A DNA stretch of 15,498 nucleotides, taken from assembly GCA_035500775.1 (NCBI GenBank), contig DATJWY010000061.1, forward strand, positions 1 through 15,498, given 5' to 3'. Below the pieces are notes generated by a model. The model saw only the letters and a program-made list of their open reading frames with translations. It ran no database searches and had not been told where the DNA came from. This document shows positions 5,664-12,857 of the stretch, piece by piece. Source of the stretch: DATJWY01 sp035500775 (GTDB lineage Bacteria; Pseudomonadota; Alphaproteobacteria; Acetobacterales; Acetobacteraceae). Made by a program: the position numbers and the translations under genes. Position 1 is the stretch's first letter, and the number at the start of each line of letters is the position of its first letter.

Positions 5664-8561
5664 ATGGCCGGCGTTGATATTCTCGCAACTGCGTTCAACG
5701 GCGCGAACGCGGCGTTCATGGCCGATCTCTATGCCAGGTGGGCCAGAGATCCCGCCTCGGTAGATCCGAGCTTCGCCGCGGTGTTCGCGGCACTCGATGA
5801 CGATGCCCGCGCGGTGCTCGAGGACGCGTCCGGCGCCTCCTGGGCCCCCCGCCATTACGAATTTGGCGAAGCCGAGCCGGTCCGCCCCGAGGCGGCGAAG
5901 GGCAAGGGCAAGGAGGCCGGGAAGGCCGCCGCCCCCGCCGGACTCAGCCAGGAACAGGCCCTCGCCACGGCGCGGGATTCCCTGCGCGCCCTGATGCTGA
6001 TCCGCGCCTATCGCGTGCGCGGCCATCTGGAGGCACGGCTCGACCCGCTCGGCCTGACGGCGCCGAAGTCGCACCCCGAGCTCGACCCGCGGAGCTACGG
6101 CTTCACGGAACAGGATTTCGACCGCCCGATCTTCATCGACAACGTGCTCGGGCGGCAGACCGCCACGCTGCGCGAGATCGTGCAGCAGCTGCGCCAGGCC
6201 TATTGCGGCCCGATCGGCGTCGAGTTCATGCACATCCAGGACCCGGACCAGAAGGCCTGGATCCAGCGCCGCATCGAAGTGGCCCCCTGGACGCAGGGTC
6301 TCGACACGGACAGCAAGCGCCAGGTGCTGCGCCAGCTCACCGAGGCGGAAGGCTTCGAGGTGTTCTGCCAGAAGCGCTATGTCGGCACGAAGCGCTTCGG
6401 CCTTGAGGGCGGCGAGGTGACGATCCCGGCGCTGCACGCGATCATCGAGACCGCGGCGCGCGGCGGGGTGAACGAAGTCGCGATCGGCATGCCGCATCGC
6501 GGCCGCCTCAACACGCTCGTCAACGTGGTGCGCAAGCCCTTCACCGCCATCTTCAGCGAGTTCGCCGGCTCCAGCTTCAAGCCGGACGACGTGCAGGGCT
6601 CCGGCGACGTGAAGTACCATCTCGGCACCTCGACCGATGTCGAGCTGGCCGGCCACAACGTCCATATCTCGCTCCAGCCCAACCCCTCGCATCTCGAGGC
6701 GGTGGACCCGGTGGTGGTGGGCAAGGTGCGCGCGCGCCAGGACATGGCGGGCGACACCCAGCGCCGCCGCTCGGTGATGGGCATCCTGATGCATGGCGAC
6801 GCCGCCTTCGCCGGCCAGGGCCTCGTCTATGAAACGCTGGCGATGAGCAAGCTCATCGGCTACCGCACCGGCGGCACCATCCATGTCGTGGTGAACAACC
6901 AGATCGGCTTCACCACCATCCCGGCGCACGCCTATTCCGGCCTCTACTGCACCGACGTCGCCAAGAGCGTGCAATCGCCGATCCTGCACGTGAACGGCGA
7001 TGACCCGGAAGCGGTGGTGTTCGCCGCCCGCCTCGCCGCCGAGTTCCGGCAGGAATTCGCGATCGACGTCGTGCTCGACATCGTCTGCTATCGCCGCCAC
7101 GGCCATAACGAGACCGACGAGCCGGCCTTCACCCAGCCGATCATGTACAAGGCGATCCGCGAGCAGGCGACCACCCGCACGCTCTACGCCGAGCGGCTGG
7201 CCAAGGAAGGCAGCATTCCGGCGGCGGACTCCCAGGCGATATGGGACGCGTTCCATGCCGAGCTGGAAACCGCCTTCGAGGCCGCCAAATCCTACAAGGT
7301 CAACAAGGCTGACTGGCTGGAAGGCAAGTGGTCCGGCCTGCGCCAGGCGGGCGACGACGACGAGACCTCCGAGGAGTTCGGCACCGCCCTGCCCCCGGAG
7401 ACGCTGAAGGAAGTCGGCCTCGCCCTCTCCACCGCGCCGAAACATTTCAACGTCAACCCCAAGATCCTGCGCCAGCTTGAAGCCAAGCGGCAGGCGATCG
7501 AGACCGGCGAAGGGATTGACTGGGCGACCGGCGAGGCGCTCGCCTTCGGCTCGCTGCTGCTGGAAGGCAATCGCGTGCGTCTCTCGGGCGAGGACGTGCA
7601 GCGCGGTACATTCAGCCAGCGCCATGCGGTGCTGATCGACCAGGACAACCAGAACGAATACGTCCCGCTGAACAACATCCGCGACGGCCAGGCGAAGATC
7701 GACATCTTCAACTCGCTGCTCTCGGAGCAGGGCGTGCTCGGCTTCGAATACGGCTACAGCCTGGCCGATCCCTGGACGCTGGTGCTCTGGGAAGCGCAGT
7801 TCGGCGACTTCGCCAACGGCGCGCAGGTCATCATCGACCAGTTCCTGGCCTCGGGCGAAACCAAGTGGCTGCGTATGTCCGGCCTCACCCTGCTGCTGCC
7901 GCACGGCCATGAGGGACAGGGCCCCGAGCACTCCTCGGCCCGCCTGGAGCGCTATTTGCAGCTCTGCGCCGAGCGGAACATGACGGTCGGCAACATCACC
8001 ACACCGGCCAACTACTTCCACGCCCTGCGCCGCCAGCTGAAGCGGAACTTCCGCCGCCCGATGGTGCTGATGACGCCGAAGTCGCTGCTGCGCCACAAGC
8101 TCGCGGTGTCCCGCCTCGAGGAGATGGCGACCGGCAGCAGCTTCCGCCCGGTGATCCCCGAGATCGACACCATCGCCCCGGCGAACGAGGTGACGCGCGT
8201 CGTGATCTGCAGCGGCAAGGTCTATTATGACCTGCTCGCCGAGCGGCGGGAGCGCGGGATTAACAACGTCGCCATCGTGCGGCTTGAGCAGATCCACCCG
8301 TTCCCGGAGAAGTCCCTCGCCTTCGCCATCAAGGCCTACGGCCAGGCCGAGGTGATCTGGTGCCAGGAGGAGCCCGAGAACATGGGCGCCTGGACCTTCG
8401 TGGACCGGCGGATCGAGAAAGTGCTCGGCGTGCTCAAGGGCAAGGCCTCCCGGCCGGTCTATGTCGGCCGCCAGGCGGCGGCGAGCCCGGCAACCGGCCT
8501 CGCCAAGATCCATGCCCAGGAGCAGGCGGCGCTGGTGCGCGCCGCTCTCGGCGTGGACTGA
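5664..8561 (+). CDS. sucA: 2-oxoglutarate dehydrogenase E1 component
   Basis: 965 aa. Thiamine-diphosphate enzyme that decarboxylates 2-oxoglutarate and passes the succinyl group to the lipoyl arm of E2. The N-terminal E2-binding segment is FMADLYARWARDPASVDPSF (18-37), then a Lys/Ala-rich linker (about 78-92). Active-site segments: MPHRGRLNTLVNV (H278), NPSHLEAVDPVVVGK (H343), and the ThDP/Mg motif HGDAAFAGQG...VVVNNQIGFTT (about 377-418). Further on are RRHGHNETDEPAFTQP and, late in the protein, PHGHEGQGPEHSSARLER. Length matches the homodimeric OGDH E1, not pyruvate dehydrogenase. Start: ATG 5664 with GGAGAGGG at 5649-5656; a TTG at 5658 in the same frame lies too close to that site. The downstream sucB and lpd genes complete the complex. 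Confidence 0.96.
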   Translation: MAGVDILATAFNGANAAFMADLYARWARDPASVDPSFAAVFAALDDDARAVLEDASGASWAPRHYEFGEAEPVRPEAAKGKGKEAGKAAAPAGLSQEQALATARDSLRALMLIRAYRVRGHLEARLDPLGLTAPKSHPELDPRSYGFTEQDFDRPIFIDNVLGRQTATLREIVQQLRQAYCGPIGVEFMHIQDPDQKAWIQRRIEVAPWTQGLDTDSKRQVLRQLTEAEGFEVFCQKRYVGTKRFGLEGGEVTIPALHAIIETAARGGVNEVAIGMPHRGRLNTLVNVVRKPFTAIFSEFAGSSFKPDDVQGSGDVKYHLGTSTDVELAGHNVHISLQPNPSHLEAVDPVVVGKVRARQDMAGDTQRRRSVMGILMHGDAAFAGQGLVYETLAMSKLIGYRTGGTIHVVVNNQIGFTTIPAHAYSGLYCTDVAKSVQSPILHVNGDDPEAVVFAARLAAEFRQEFAIDVVLDIVCYRRHGHNETDEPAFTQPIMYKAIREQATTRTLYAERLAKEGSIPAADSQAIWDAFHAELETAFEAAKSYKVNKADWLEGKWSGLRQAGDDDETSEEFGTALPPETLKEVGLALSTAPKHFNVNPKILRQLEAKRQAIETGEGIDWATGEALAFGSLLLEGNRVRLSGEDVQRGTFSQRHAVLIDQDNQNEYVPLNNIRDGQAKIDIFNSLLSEQGVLGFEYGYSLADPWTLVLWEAQFGDFANGAQVIIDQFLASGETKWLRMSGLTLLLPHGHEGQGPEHSSARLERYLQLCAERNMTVGNITTPANYFHALRRQLKRNFRRPMVLMTPKSLLRHKLAVSRLEEMATGSSFRPVIPEIDTIAPANEVTRVVICSGKVYYDLLAERRERGINNVAIVRLEQIHPFPEKSLAFAIKAYGQAEVIWCQEEPENMGAWTFVDRRIEKVLGVLKGKASRPVYVGRQAAASPATGLAKIHAQEQAALVRAALGVD

Positions 8562-8583
8562 GCAACAGGGCACGACCTATCGG

Positions 8584-8603
8584 GCGCGCCCTGCGGGGCG
8601 CGC
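8584..8603 (+). promoter_or_regulatory. GC hairpin between sucA and sucB
   Basis: GCGCGCCC (8584-8591) and GGGCGCGC (8596-8603) form an 8-bp stem with a TGCG loop in the 94-base gap between sucA and sucB. No U-tract follows. It may stabilise or set a processing point in the operon mRNA. It is not clearly one of the double-hairpin repeats found elsewhere in the window. Confidence 0.4.
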
Positions 8604-8655
8604 CGCATCTGGCGTCCCCAGGGGGCGCTTCGCAGGACAAAGGCAAGGGAACGGT

Positions 8656-9891
8656 ATGGCGGCCGAGATCAAGGTGCCCACCCTGGGCGAAAGCGTCAGC
8701 TCGGCCACGGTGGCACGCTGGCTGAAGCAGCCCGGCGACGCCGTGGCGGCAGATGAGCCGGTGGTCGAACTGGAAACCGACAAGGTTACGGTCGAAGTCA
8801 ACGCCCCGAGCGCCGGCCGGCTGGGCAGCCGGGCGGTCGAGGAAGGCGCCGAGGTCGGCGTCGGCGCGCTGCTCGGCATCGTCGAGACGGAGGGCGCCGC
8901 CGCGGCGCCGAAGCCGCAGGAGTCCAAGGTCTCCGGCGTGACCACGCCGCCGCCGGCCGCCGGCCCGGTGCCGCGTCCGGCGCCCGCCCCCGTGGCGGCG
9001 GCCGCCAGCCCCGTCGTCGCGCTGCCGGCCGCGGCCAAGCTGATGCAGGAGCAGGGCGTTGCCGCCGCGCAGGTCGGCGCCGGCACCGGCAAGGACGGGC
9101 GGATCACCAAGGGTGACGTCATCGCCTTCCTGAGCAGCCCGGCGCCGAAGCCGGCCACCGCCGCGCCGCGCGCCCCGCGCACCGACGATGTGCGCGAGGA
9201 GCGGGTGAAGATGACCCGCCTGCGCCGCACCATCGCGCAGCGTCTGAAGGAAGCGCAGAACACCGCCGCCATGCTGACCACCTTCAACGAGGTGGACATG
9301 TCGGCCGTGATGGCCCTGCGCGCCGAGTACAAGGACGCCTTCGAGAAGAAGCATAGCGGGGCGCGGCTCGGCTTCATGTCCTTCTTCGTCAAGGCCTGCG
9401 TCGCCGCCCTGCGCGAGATCCCGGCGGTCAACGCCGAGATTGACGGCGATGACATGATCTTCCGCAAGTTCGTGAACATGGGCATCGCCGTCGGCGGCCC
9501 GAGCGGGCTTGTGGTGCCGGTGATGCGTGACGCCGATCAACTGAACTTCGCGCAGATCGAGAAGACCATCAGCGATTTCGGCCGCCGCGCCCGCGACGGG
9601 CAGCTCAAGATCGACGAGCTGTCCGGCGGCACGTTCAGCATCACCAATGGCGGCATCTACGGCTCGCTGCTCTCCACCCCGATCCTGAACCCGCCGCAGT
9701 CGGCGATCCTGGGTATGCACAAGATCCAGGAACGGCCGGTGGCGATCGCCGGCAAGGTCGAGATCCGGCCGATGATGTATCTGGCGCTCTCCTACGACCA
9801 CCGGGTCATCGACGGGAAGGAAGCCGTCACCTTCCTGGTGCGGGTGAAGGAAGGCATCGAGGATCCGCGCCGCCTGCTGCTTGATCTCTAA
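8656..9891 (+). CDS. sucB: 2-oxoglutarate dehydrogenase E2 (dihydrolipoyl succinyltransferase)
   Basis: 411 aa. Moves the succinyl group from the lipoyl arm to CoA and forms the core of the complex. Domains: one lipoyl domain (1-77, lipoylated K43 in ETDKVT); an Ala/Pro-rich hinge (80-118); a peripheral subunit-binding domain (about 121-159; LPAAAKLMQEQGV...GKDGRITKGDVIAFL) that docks E3; a second short hinge; then the catalytic domain (about 180-411) ending with the acyltransferase motif SYDHRVIDGKEA (H382, D386). GESVSSATVARW and the neighbouring genes identify the succinyl rather than the acetyl transferase. Start: ATG 8656 with AAGGGA at 8645-8650; the open frame runs further upstream to 8461, but that stretch overlaps sucA and is not family-like. 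Confidence 0.96.
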   Translation: MAAEIKVPTLGESVSSATVARWLKQPGDAVAADEPVVELETDKVTVEVNAPSAGRLGSRAVEEGAEVGVGALLGIVETEGAAAAPKPQESKVSGVTTPPPAAGPVPRPAPAPVAAAASPVVALPAAAKLMQEQGVAAAQVGAGTGKDGRITKGDVIAFLSSPAPKPATAAPRAPRTDDVREERVKMTRLRRTIAQRLKEAQNTAAMLTTFNEVDMSAVMALRAEYKDAFEKKHSGARLGFMSFFVKACVAALREIPAVNAEIDGDDMIFRKFVNMGIAVGGPSGLVVPVMRDADQLNFAQIEKTISDFGRRARDGQLKIDELSGGTFSITNGGIYGSLLSTPILNPPQSAILGMHKIQERPVAIAGKVEIRPMMYLALSYDHRVIDGKEAVTFLVRVKEGIEDPRRLLLDL

Positions 9892-9895
9892 AGCC

Positions 9896-10004
9896 GCGGG
9901 GCTCCGCCCCGCACCCCACTGGGGCCTTGAGGCCCCAGACCCCCAATTCGTTTAAGGGGTCTGGGGCCGACGGCCCCAGTGGGGTCCAGGGGCAAAGCCC
10001 CTGG
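9896..10004. repeat. Inverted pair of double-hairpin repeats between sucB and lpd
   Basis: The left copy has hairpins at 9896-9912 (GCGGGGC-TCC-GCCCCGC) and 9919-9938 (CTGGGGCC-TTGA-GGCCCCAG). The right copy is its reverse complement in layout: a hairpin around 9961-9979 and CCAGGGGC-AAA-GCCCCTGG at 9986-10004. The copies also pair with each other: 9913-9926 with 9972-9985 (14/14) and 9931-9943 with 9956-9968 (13/13), around an AT-rich centre. The RNA can therefore fold either as four small hairpins or one long one. It fills most of the 156-base gap inside the operon and is the same family as the copies near 11766, 13684 and 15441. Confidence 0.8.
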
Positions 10005-10047
10005 CCTTAACCTTGCCCACAGGGCATCCGGGAAGGCGACAGGAACC

Positions 10048-11754
10048 ATGTCCACCGAAATCAAGGTGCCCACCCTGGGCGAGAGCATCTCCACCGCCAC
10101 CGTGGCGCGCTGGATCAAGGAACCCGGCCAGCCCGTCACGGAAGGCGAGCCGCTGGTGGAGCTGGAAACCGACAAGGTGACCGTCGAGGTGAACGCACCG
10201 GCGAGCGGGGTTCTGGGTCCGCATGCCGTGGGCGCCGGACTCGAGGTCGCGGTCGGCGCGGTGCTCGGCACGATCGAGGCCGGCGCGGCGGCGGTCGAGG
10301 GCGCGATCGCCCGTCCCCAGCCGGCTGCGGCGCCTGCCCCGGCTCCTGCTCCCGCGGCCCCGGCCGATGGCAGCTACGATGTCATCGTCATCGGCGCCGG
10401 CCCCGGCGGCTATGTCGCCGCCCTGCGCGCGGCGCAGCTCGGGCTGAAGACCGCCTGCGTCGAGAAGCGCGGCACGCTCGGCGGCACCTGCCTCAATGTC
10501 GGCTGCATCCCCTCGAAGGCCCTGCTGCAATCCTCCGAGAATTTCCATGAGGCGACCGAGAGCTTCAAGGAACACGGCATCCTGCTTGATGGCGTGAAGC
10601 TCGACCTCGCGCGCATGCAGGCCCGCAAGGCGGACGTCGTCAGCGCCAACGTCAAGGGCGTCGAGTTCCTGTTCCGCAAGAACAAGATCGACTGGCTGAA
10701 GGGCGAAGGCCGCATCGCCGCCCCGGGCCGCGTCAGCGTGGACGGCAAGGACTACGCGGCGAAGCACATCATCATCGCCACCGGCAGCGAGAGCACCCCG
10801 CTTCCGGGCGTCGAGGTGGACGAGAAGCAGATCGTCACCTCCACCGGCGCGCTGGAGCTGGAAAAGGTTCCGGGCCACCTGGTGGTGATCGGCGGCGGCG
10901 TGATCGGCCTGGAGCTTGGCAGCGTGTGGCACCGTCTCGGCGCCAAGGTCACGGTGATCGAGTATCTGGACCGGCTGGTGCCGGGCATGGACAACGAGGT
11001 CGCCAAGACCTTCGAGCGCATCCTCGCCAAGCAGGGGCTGCAGTTCCGCCTCGGCGCCAAGGTCACCGGCGCCACCAAGGGCAAGAACAGCGTGACGCTG
11101 ACGGTGGAGCCGGCGAAGGGCGGCGCGGCCGAGACGATCAAGGCCGATGTGGTCCTCGTCGCCATTGGCCGCCGCCCCTACACCAAGGGGCTCGGCCTGG
11201 AAGAGGCCGGGGTGGCGCTGGATCAGCGCGGCTTCGTCAAGGTGGACGGCCACTACGCCACCAACGTGCCGGGCATCTATGCCATCGGCGACGCGATCGG
11301 CGGCCAGATGCTGGCGCACAAGGCCGAGGACGAGGGCGTTGCCCTCGCCGAGATGCTGGCCGGCAAGGCCGGGCACGTGAATTACGGCGTGATCCCGGGC
11401 GTGGTCTACACGTGGCCGGAAGTGGCCTCGATCGGCAAGACCGAGGAGCAGCTGAAGCAGGACGGCATCGCCTACCGCGTCGGCAAGTTCCCCTTCACCG
11501 CCAATGGCCGCGCCCGCGCCATGGGCTCGACCGACGGCTTTGTGAAGATCCTGGCCGACGCCACGACGGACCGCATCCTCGGCGCGCACATCATCGGGCC
11601 GGATGCCGGCACGCTGATCGCCGAGATCGCCACCGCCATGGAGTTCGGCGCCAGCGCCGAGGACGTGGCGATCACCTGCCACGCGCATCCAAGCCTGAAC
11701 GAGGCGGTCAAGGAAGCGGCGCTCGCGGTTGAAGGGCGGGCTCTGCATATTTGA
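10048..11754 (+). CDS. lpdA: Dihydrolipoyl dehydrogenase (E3) with an N-terminal lipoyl domain
   Basis: 568 aa, about 100 longer than a plain E3. Residues 1-78 are a lipoyl domain with the modifiable lysine K43 (ETDKVT). An Ala/Pro linker follows (about 90-107). The flavoprotein begins at DVIVIGAGPGG (FAD motif G116-G121), with the redox disulfide C148/C153 (GGTCLNVGCIPSK), the NAD motif IGGGVIG (281-287), the second FAD segment YAIGDAIGG (411-419) and the C-terminal catalytic HAHPSLNEAV (the second His, H547, is expected to be the base, with E552). It reoxidises dihydrolipoamide of the complex using NAD. Start: ATG 10048 with AGGA at 10041-10044; the frame is open back to 9979, but that part is repeat DNA. 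Lipoyl-bearing E3 proteins are known, mostly from pyruvate dehydrogenase operons; here the domain closely copies the SucB one. Confidence 0.95.
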   Translation: MSTEIKVPTLGESISTATVARWIKEPGQPVTEGEPLVELETDKVTVEVNAPASGVLGPHAVGAGLEVAVGAVLGTIEAGAAAVEGAIARPQPAAAPAPAPAPAAPADGSYDVIVIGAGPGGYVAALRAAQLGLKTACVEKRGTLGGTCLNVGCIPSKALLQSSENFHEATESFKEHGILLDGVKLDLARMQARKADVVSANVKGVEFLFRKNKIDWLKGEGRIAAPGRVSVDGKDYAAKHIIIATGSESTPLPGVEVDEKQIVTSTGALELEKVPGHLVVIGGGVIGLELGSVWHRLGAKVTVIEYLDRLVPGMDNEVAKTFERILAKQGLQFRLGAKVTGATKGKNSVTLTVEPAKGGAAETIKADVVLVAIGRRPYTKGLGLEEAGVALDQRGFVKVDGHYATNVPGIYAIGDAIGGQMLAHKAEDEGVALAEMLAGKAGHVNYGVIPGVVYTWPEVASIGKTEEQLKQDGIAYRVGKFPFTANGRARAMGSTDGFVKILADATTDRILGAHIIGPDAGTLIAEIATAMEFGASAEDVAITCHAHPSLNEAVKEAALAVEGRALHI

Positions 11755-11765
11755 GGCGGCATCAC

Positions 11766-11823
11766 GCAGGGGGCTCTGCCCCCTGCACCCCCCGCCAAAG
11801 GCCGAGCCTTGGAATCCGTTACT
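11766..11823. repeat. Double-hairpin intergenic repeat after lpd
   Basis: The first hairpin is GCAGGGGGC-TCT-GCCCCCTGC (9-bp stem, 11766-11786). The second, CCAAAGGC-CGA-GCCTTGG (11795-11812), has one base missing from a perfect stem. Then comes GGAATCCGTTACT. It matches the copy at 15441-15498 in layout and most bases. It sits between the convergent ends of lpd and the DUF2182 gene, where it could help end both transcripts. Its right end overlaps the DUF2182 stop codon. Confidence 0.75.
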
Positions 11824-12673
11824 GCTGCTCCCGGGGCATCGGCATCTTCTGCATCTCCACCGGCACGGCCGGGGCGGTCATAACCATGCCGCCGTTCGCC
11901 ATGAAGGTGGGCAGGACTTGCGGCGCGGCCAGCACCACAGCGCCATAGGCCACCAGTGCAGCGGCAGTGGCACGCGCAACCAGCCCTCCCCAGGGCAGCG
12001 TCTTCTCGGCGAAGATCACGAGCGTGATAGCCGCCATGGCGGCGATGTTCATGATGCCGAGCGGGAACAGGATAACGAACAACAGCCAGCAGCAGCCAAG
12101 GCAATAGGCGCCATGGAGCAAGCCCATGCGCAGCGCGCCCGCCACCCCGTCGCGCCACGAAGTCATGATGAAACTGATCGGCGTGCGACACTTCGACAGG
12201 CACCGATCCTTCAACGGGGTGAACTGGTAGAGACCCGCCACGACGAGGCCCCCCCCGCCAATCCGGGCGGCGGTGGCGGACGATAGCGCGGTGTGCGTGG
12301 CGACCGCCTCGGCGGCGACGGCGCCCGCATAGGCGGCAACACCCGACAGTGCCCACACCAGCATGTAGGCTGCCACGAACACCCAAGTTGCGACGAAGGC
12401 CTCGCCGCGCTGGCGCTTGCTTGCCTGCACCTTGTGGAAGGTGAGGATCATGGGTGCGGCGGTGGGGAACATCATGGCCACCATCATGACGACCCAGATC
12501 GCGAGGAACAGCGGCGCACGCATACCCATGGTCGGTGAGGCCATCGCCATGTCCATGTCGCCGCCAGCGCCTTGCCAAGCGAGCAGCATCCAGGCCGCAG
12601 CCGCCAACCCCAGGAGAAGGCCCAGGATGATGTTGCGTTGCACCAGCAGCGGGTCCGTCTCGGTGCGTTTCAT
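11819..12673 (-). CDS. DUF2182 multi-pass membrane protein, putative metal-binding
   Basis: 284 aa from the ATG at 12671-12673, with GGAG 8 bases upstream. The frame is open further to 12850, but that part runs through palindromic repeats. Hydrophobic segments at about 14-33, 53-73, 92-123, 137-150, 178-204, 206-223 and 230-250 suggest six or seven membrane helices. Recognised as DUF2182 (COG5486, predicted metal-binding membrane protein) by W-VVMMVAMMFPTAAP (60-74), the CLSKC pair (C158, C162) and HGAYCLGCCW (C191, C194, C195). A Met-rich loop follows helix 1 (M40, M42, M44, M49, M51) and the tail is Met-rich too (M258, M263, M265, M274, M277, M279); such spacing resembles Cu(I) sites. It lies downstream of the DUF1326 gene, a common partner. 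The biochemical role is not established from sequence. Its stop TAA lies in the end of a repeat. Confidence 0.85.
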   Translation of the reverse strand: MKRTETDPLLVQRNIILGLLLGLAAAAWMLLAWQGAGGDMDMAMASPTMGMRAPLFLAIWVVMMVAMMFPTAAPMILTFHKVQASKRQRGEAFVATWVFVAAYMLVWALSGVAAYAGAVAAEAVATHTALSSATAARIGGGGLVVAGLYQFTPLKDRCLSKCRTPISFIMTSWRDGVAGALRMGLLHGAYCLGCCWLLFVILFPLGIMNIAAMAAITLVIFAEKTLPWGGLVARATAAALVAYGAVVLAAPQVLPTFMANGGMVMTAPAVPVEMQKMPMPREQQ

Positions 12674-12749
12674 GGCCGTGTCTCCCCCTGGGGGCACGTT
12701 GGCGCCCCCGCAAGGTTTGAGGTAGCGGCGAGCGGAGATCGACGCGCTG

Positions 12750-12800
12750 CTAGAGCAAGATGGGTTTAGGTGGAACCACCTGAACCCATTAACTTGCTCG
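12750..12800. repeat. Palindromic repeat element 1 (CTAGAGC family)
   Basis: GAGCAAG (12753-12759) pairs with CTTGCTC (12793-12799). Within it TGGGTTTAGGTGG (12761-12773) pairs with CCACCTGAACCCA (12776-12788) with one G-T pair and an AA loop. The left end reads CTAGAGC, as in element 2. It lies in the leader of the DUF2182 gene, downstream of DUF1326. This form of palindrome resembles scattered intergenic repeats of alphaproteobacteria. It is not a coding sequence. Confidence 0.75.
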
Positions 12801-12813
12801 CTAAAACAAAGGT

Positions 12814-12857
12814 CTAGAGCGGGATGAGCGCGTCCTTCAGCGATCATCACGCTCTAG
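12814..12857. repeat. Palindromic repeat element 2 (CTAGAGC family)
   Basis: CTAGAGCGGGATGAGCGC (12814-12831) and GCGATCATCACGCTCTAG (12840-12857) match as an 18-base inverted repeat with two mismatches and an 8-base loop. It starts 13 bases after element 1. The final CTAG contains the stop codon of the DUF1326 gene (12854-12856), so the repeat abuts or has replaced the original gene end. In the mRNA it could act as a 3' hairpin for DUF1326, reducing read-through into DUF2182. Confidence 0.75.

Noticed and set aside
5643..8573. A 976-codon open frame antisense to all of sucA, and similar long antisense frames over zapE, mdh, sucC, sucD and lpd
   Set aside because: High GC with G/C-rich third positions keeps antisense frames free of stops. 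The translations are rich in Arg, Ala, His, Asp and Gly, show no domain, and have no ribosome sites.
9896..10004. Rho-independent terminator between sucB and lpd
   Set aside because: The hairpins lack a following T-run, lpd continues the operon in function, and the same structures recur as repeats elsewhere.
9979..10047. Upstream extension of lpd into the intergenic repeat
   Set aside because: It encodes repeat DNA; ATG 10048 has AGGA upstream and starts exactly like SucB.
8656..11754. Pyruvate dehydrogenase E2/E3 instead of 2-oxoglutarate dehydrogenase
   Set aside because: E1 is the long homodimeric OGDH type with its N-terminal E2-binding segment, and the E2 has a single lipoyl domain of succinyltransferase type.
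12674..12850. 59-residue N-terminal extension of the DUF2182 protein
   Set aside because: It would translate two palindromic repeats and has no family similarity; ATG at 12673 has a good ribosome site.
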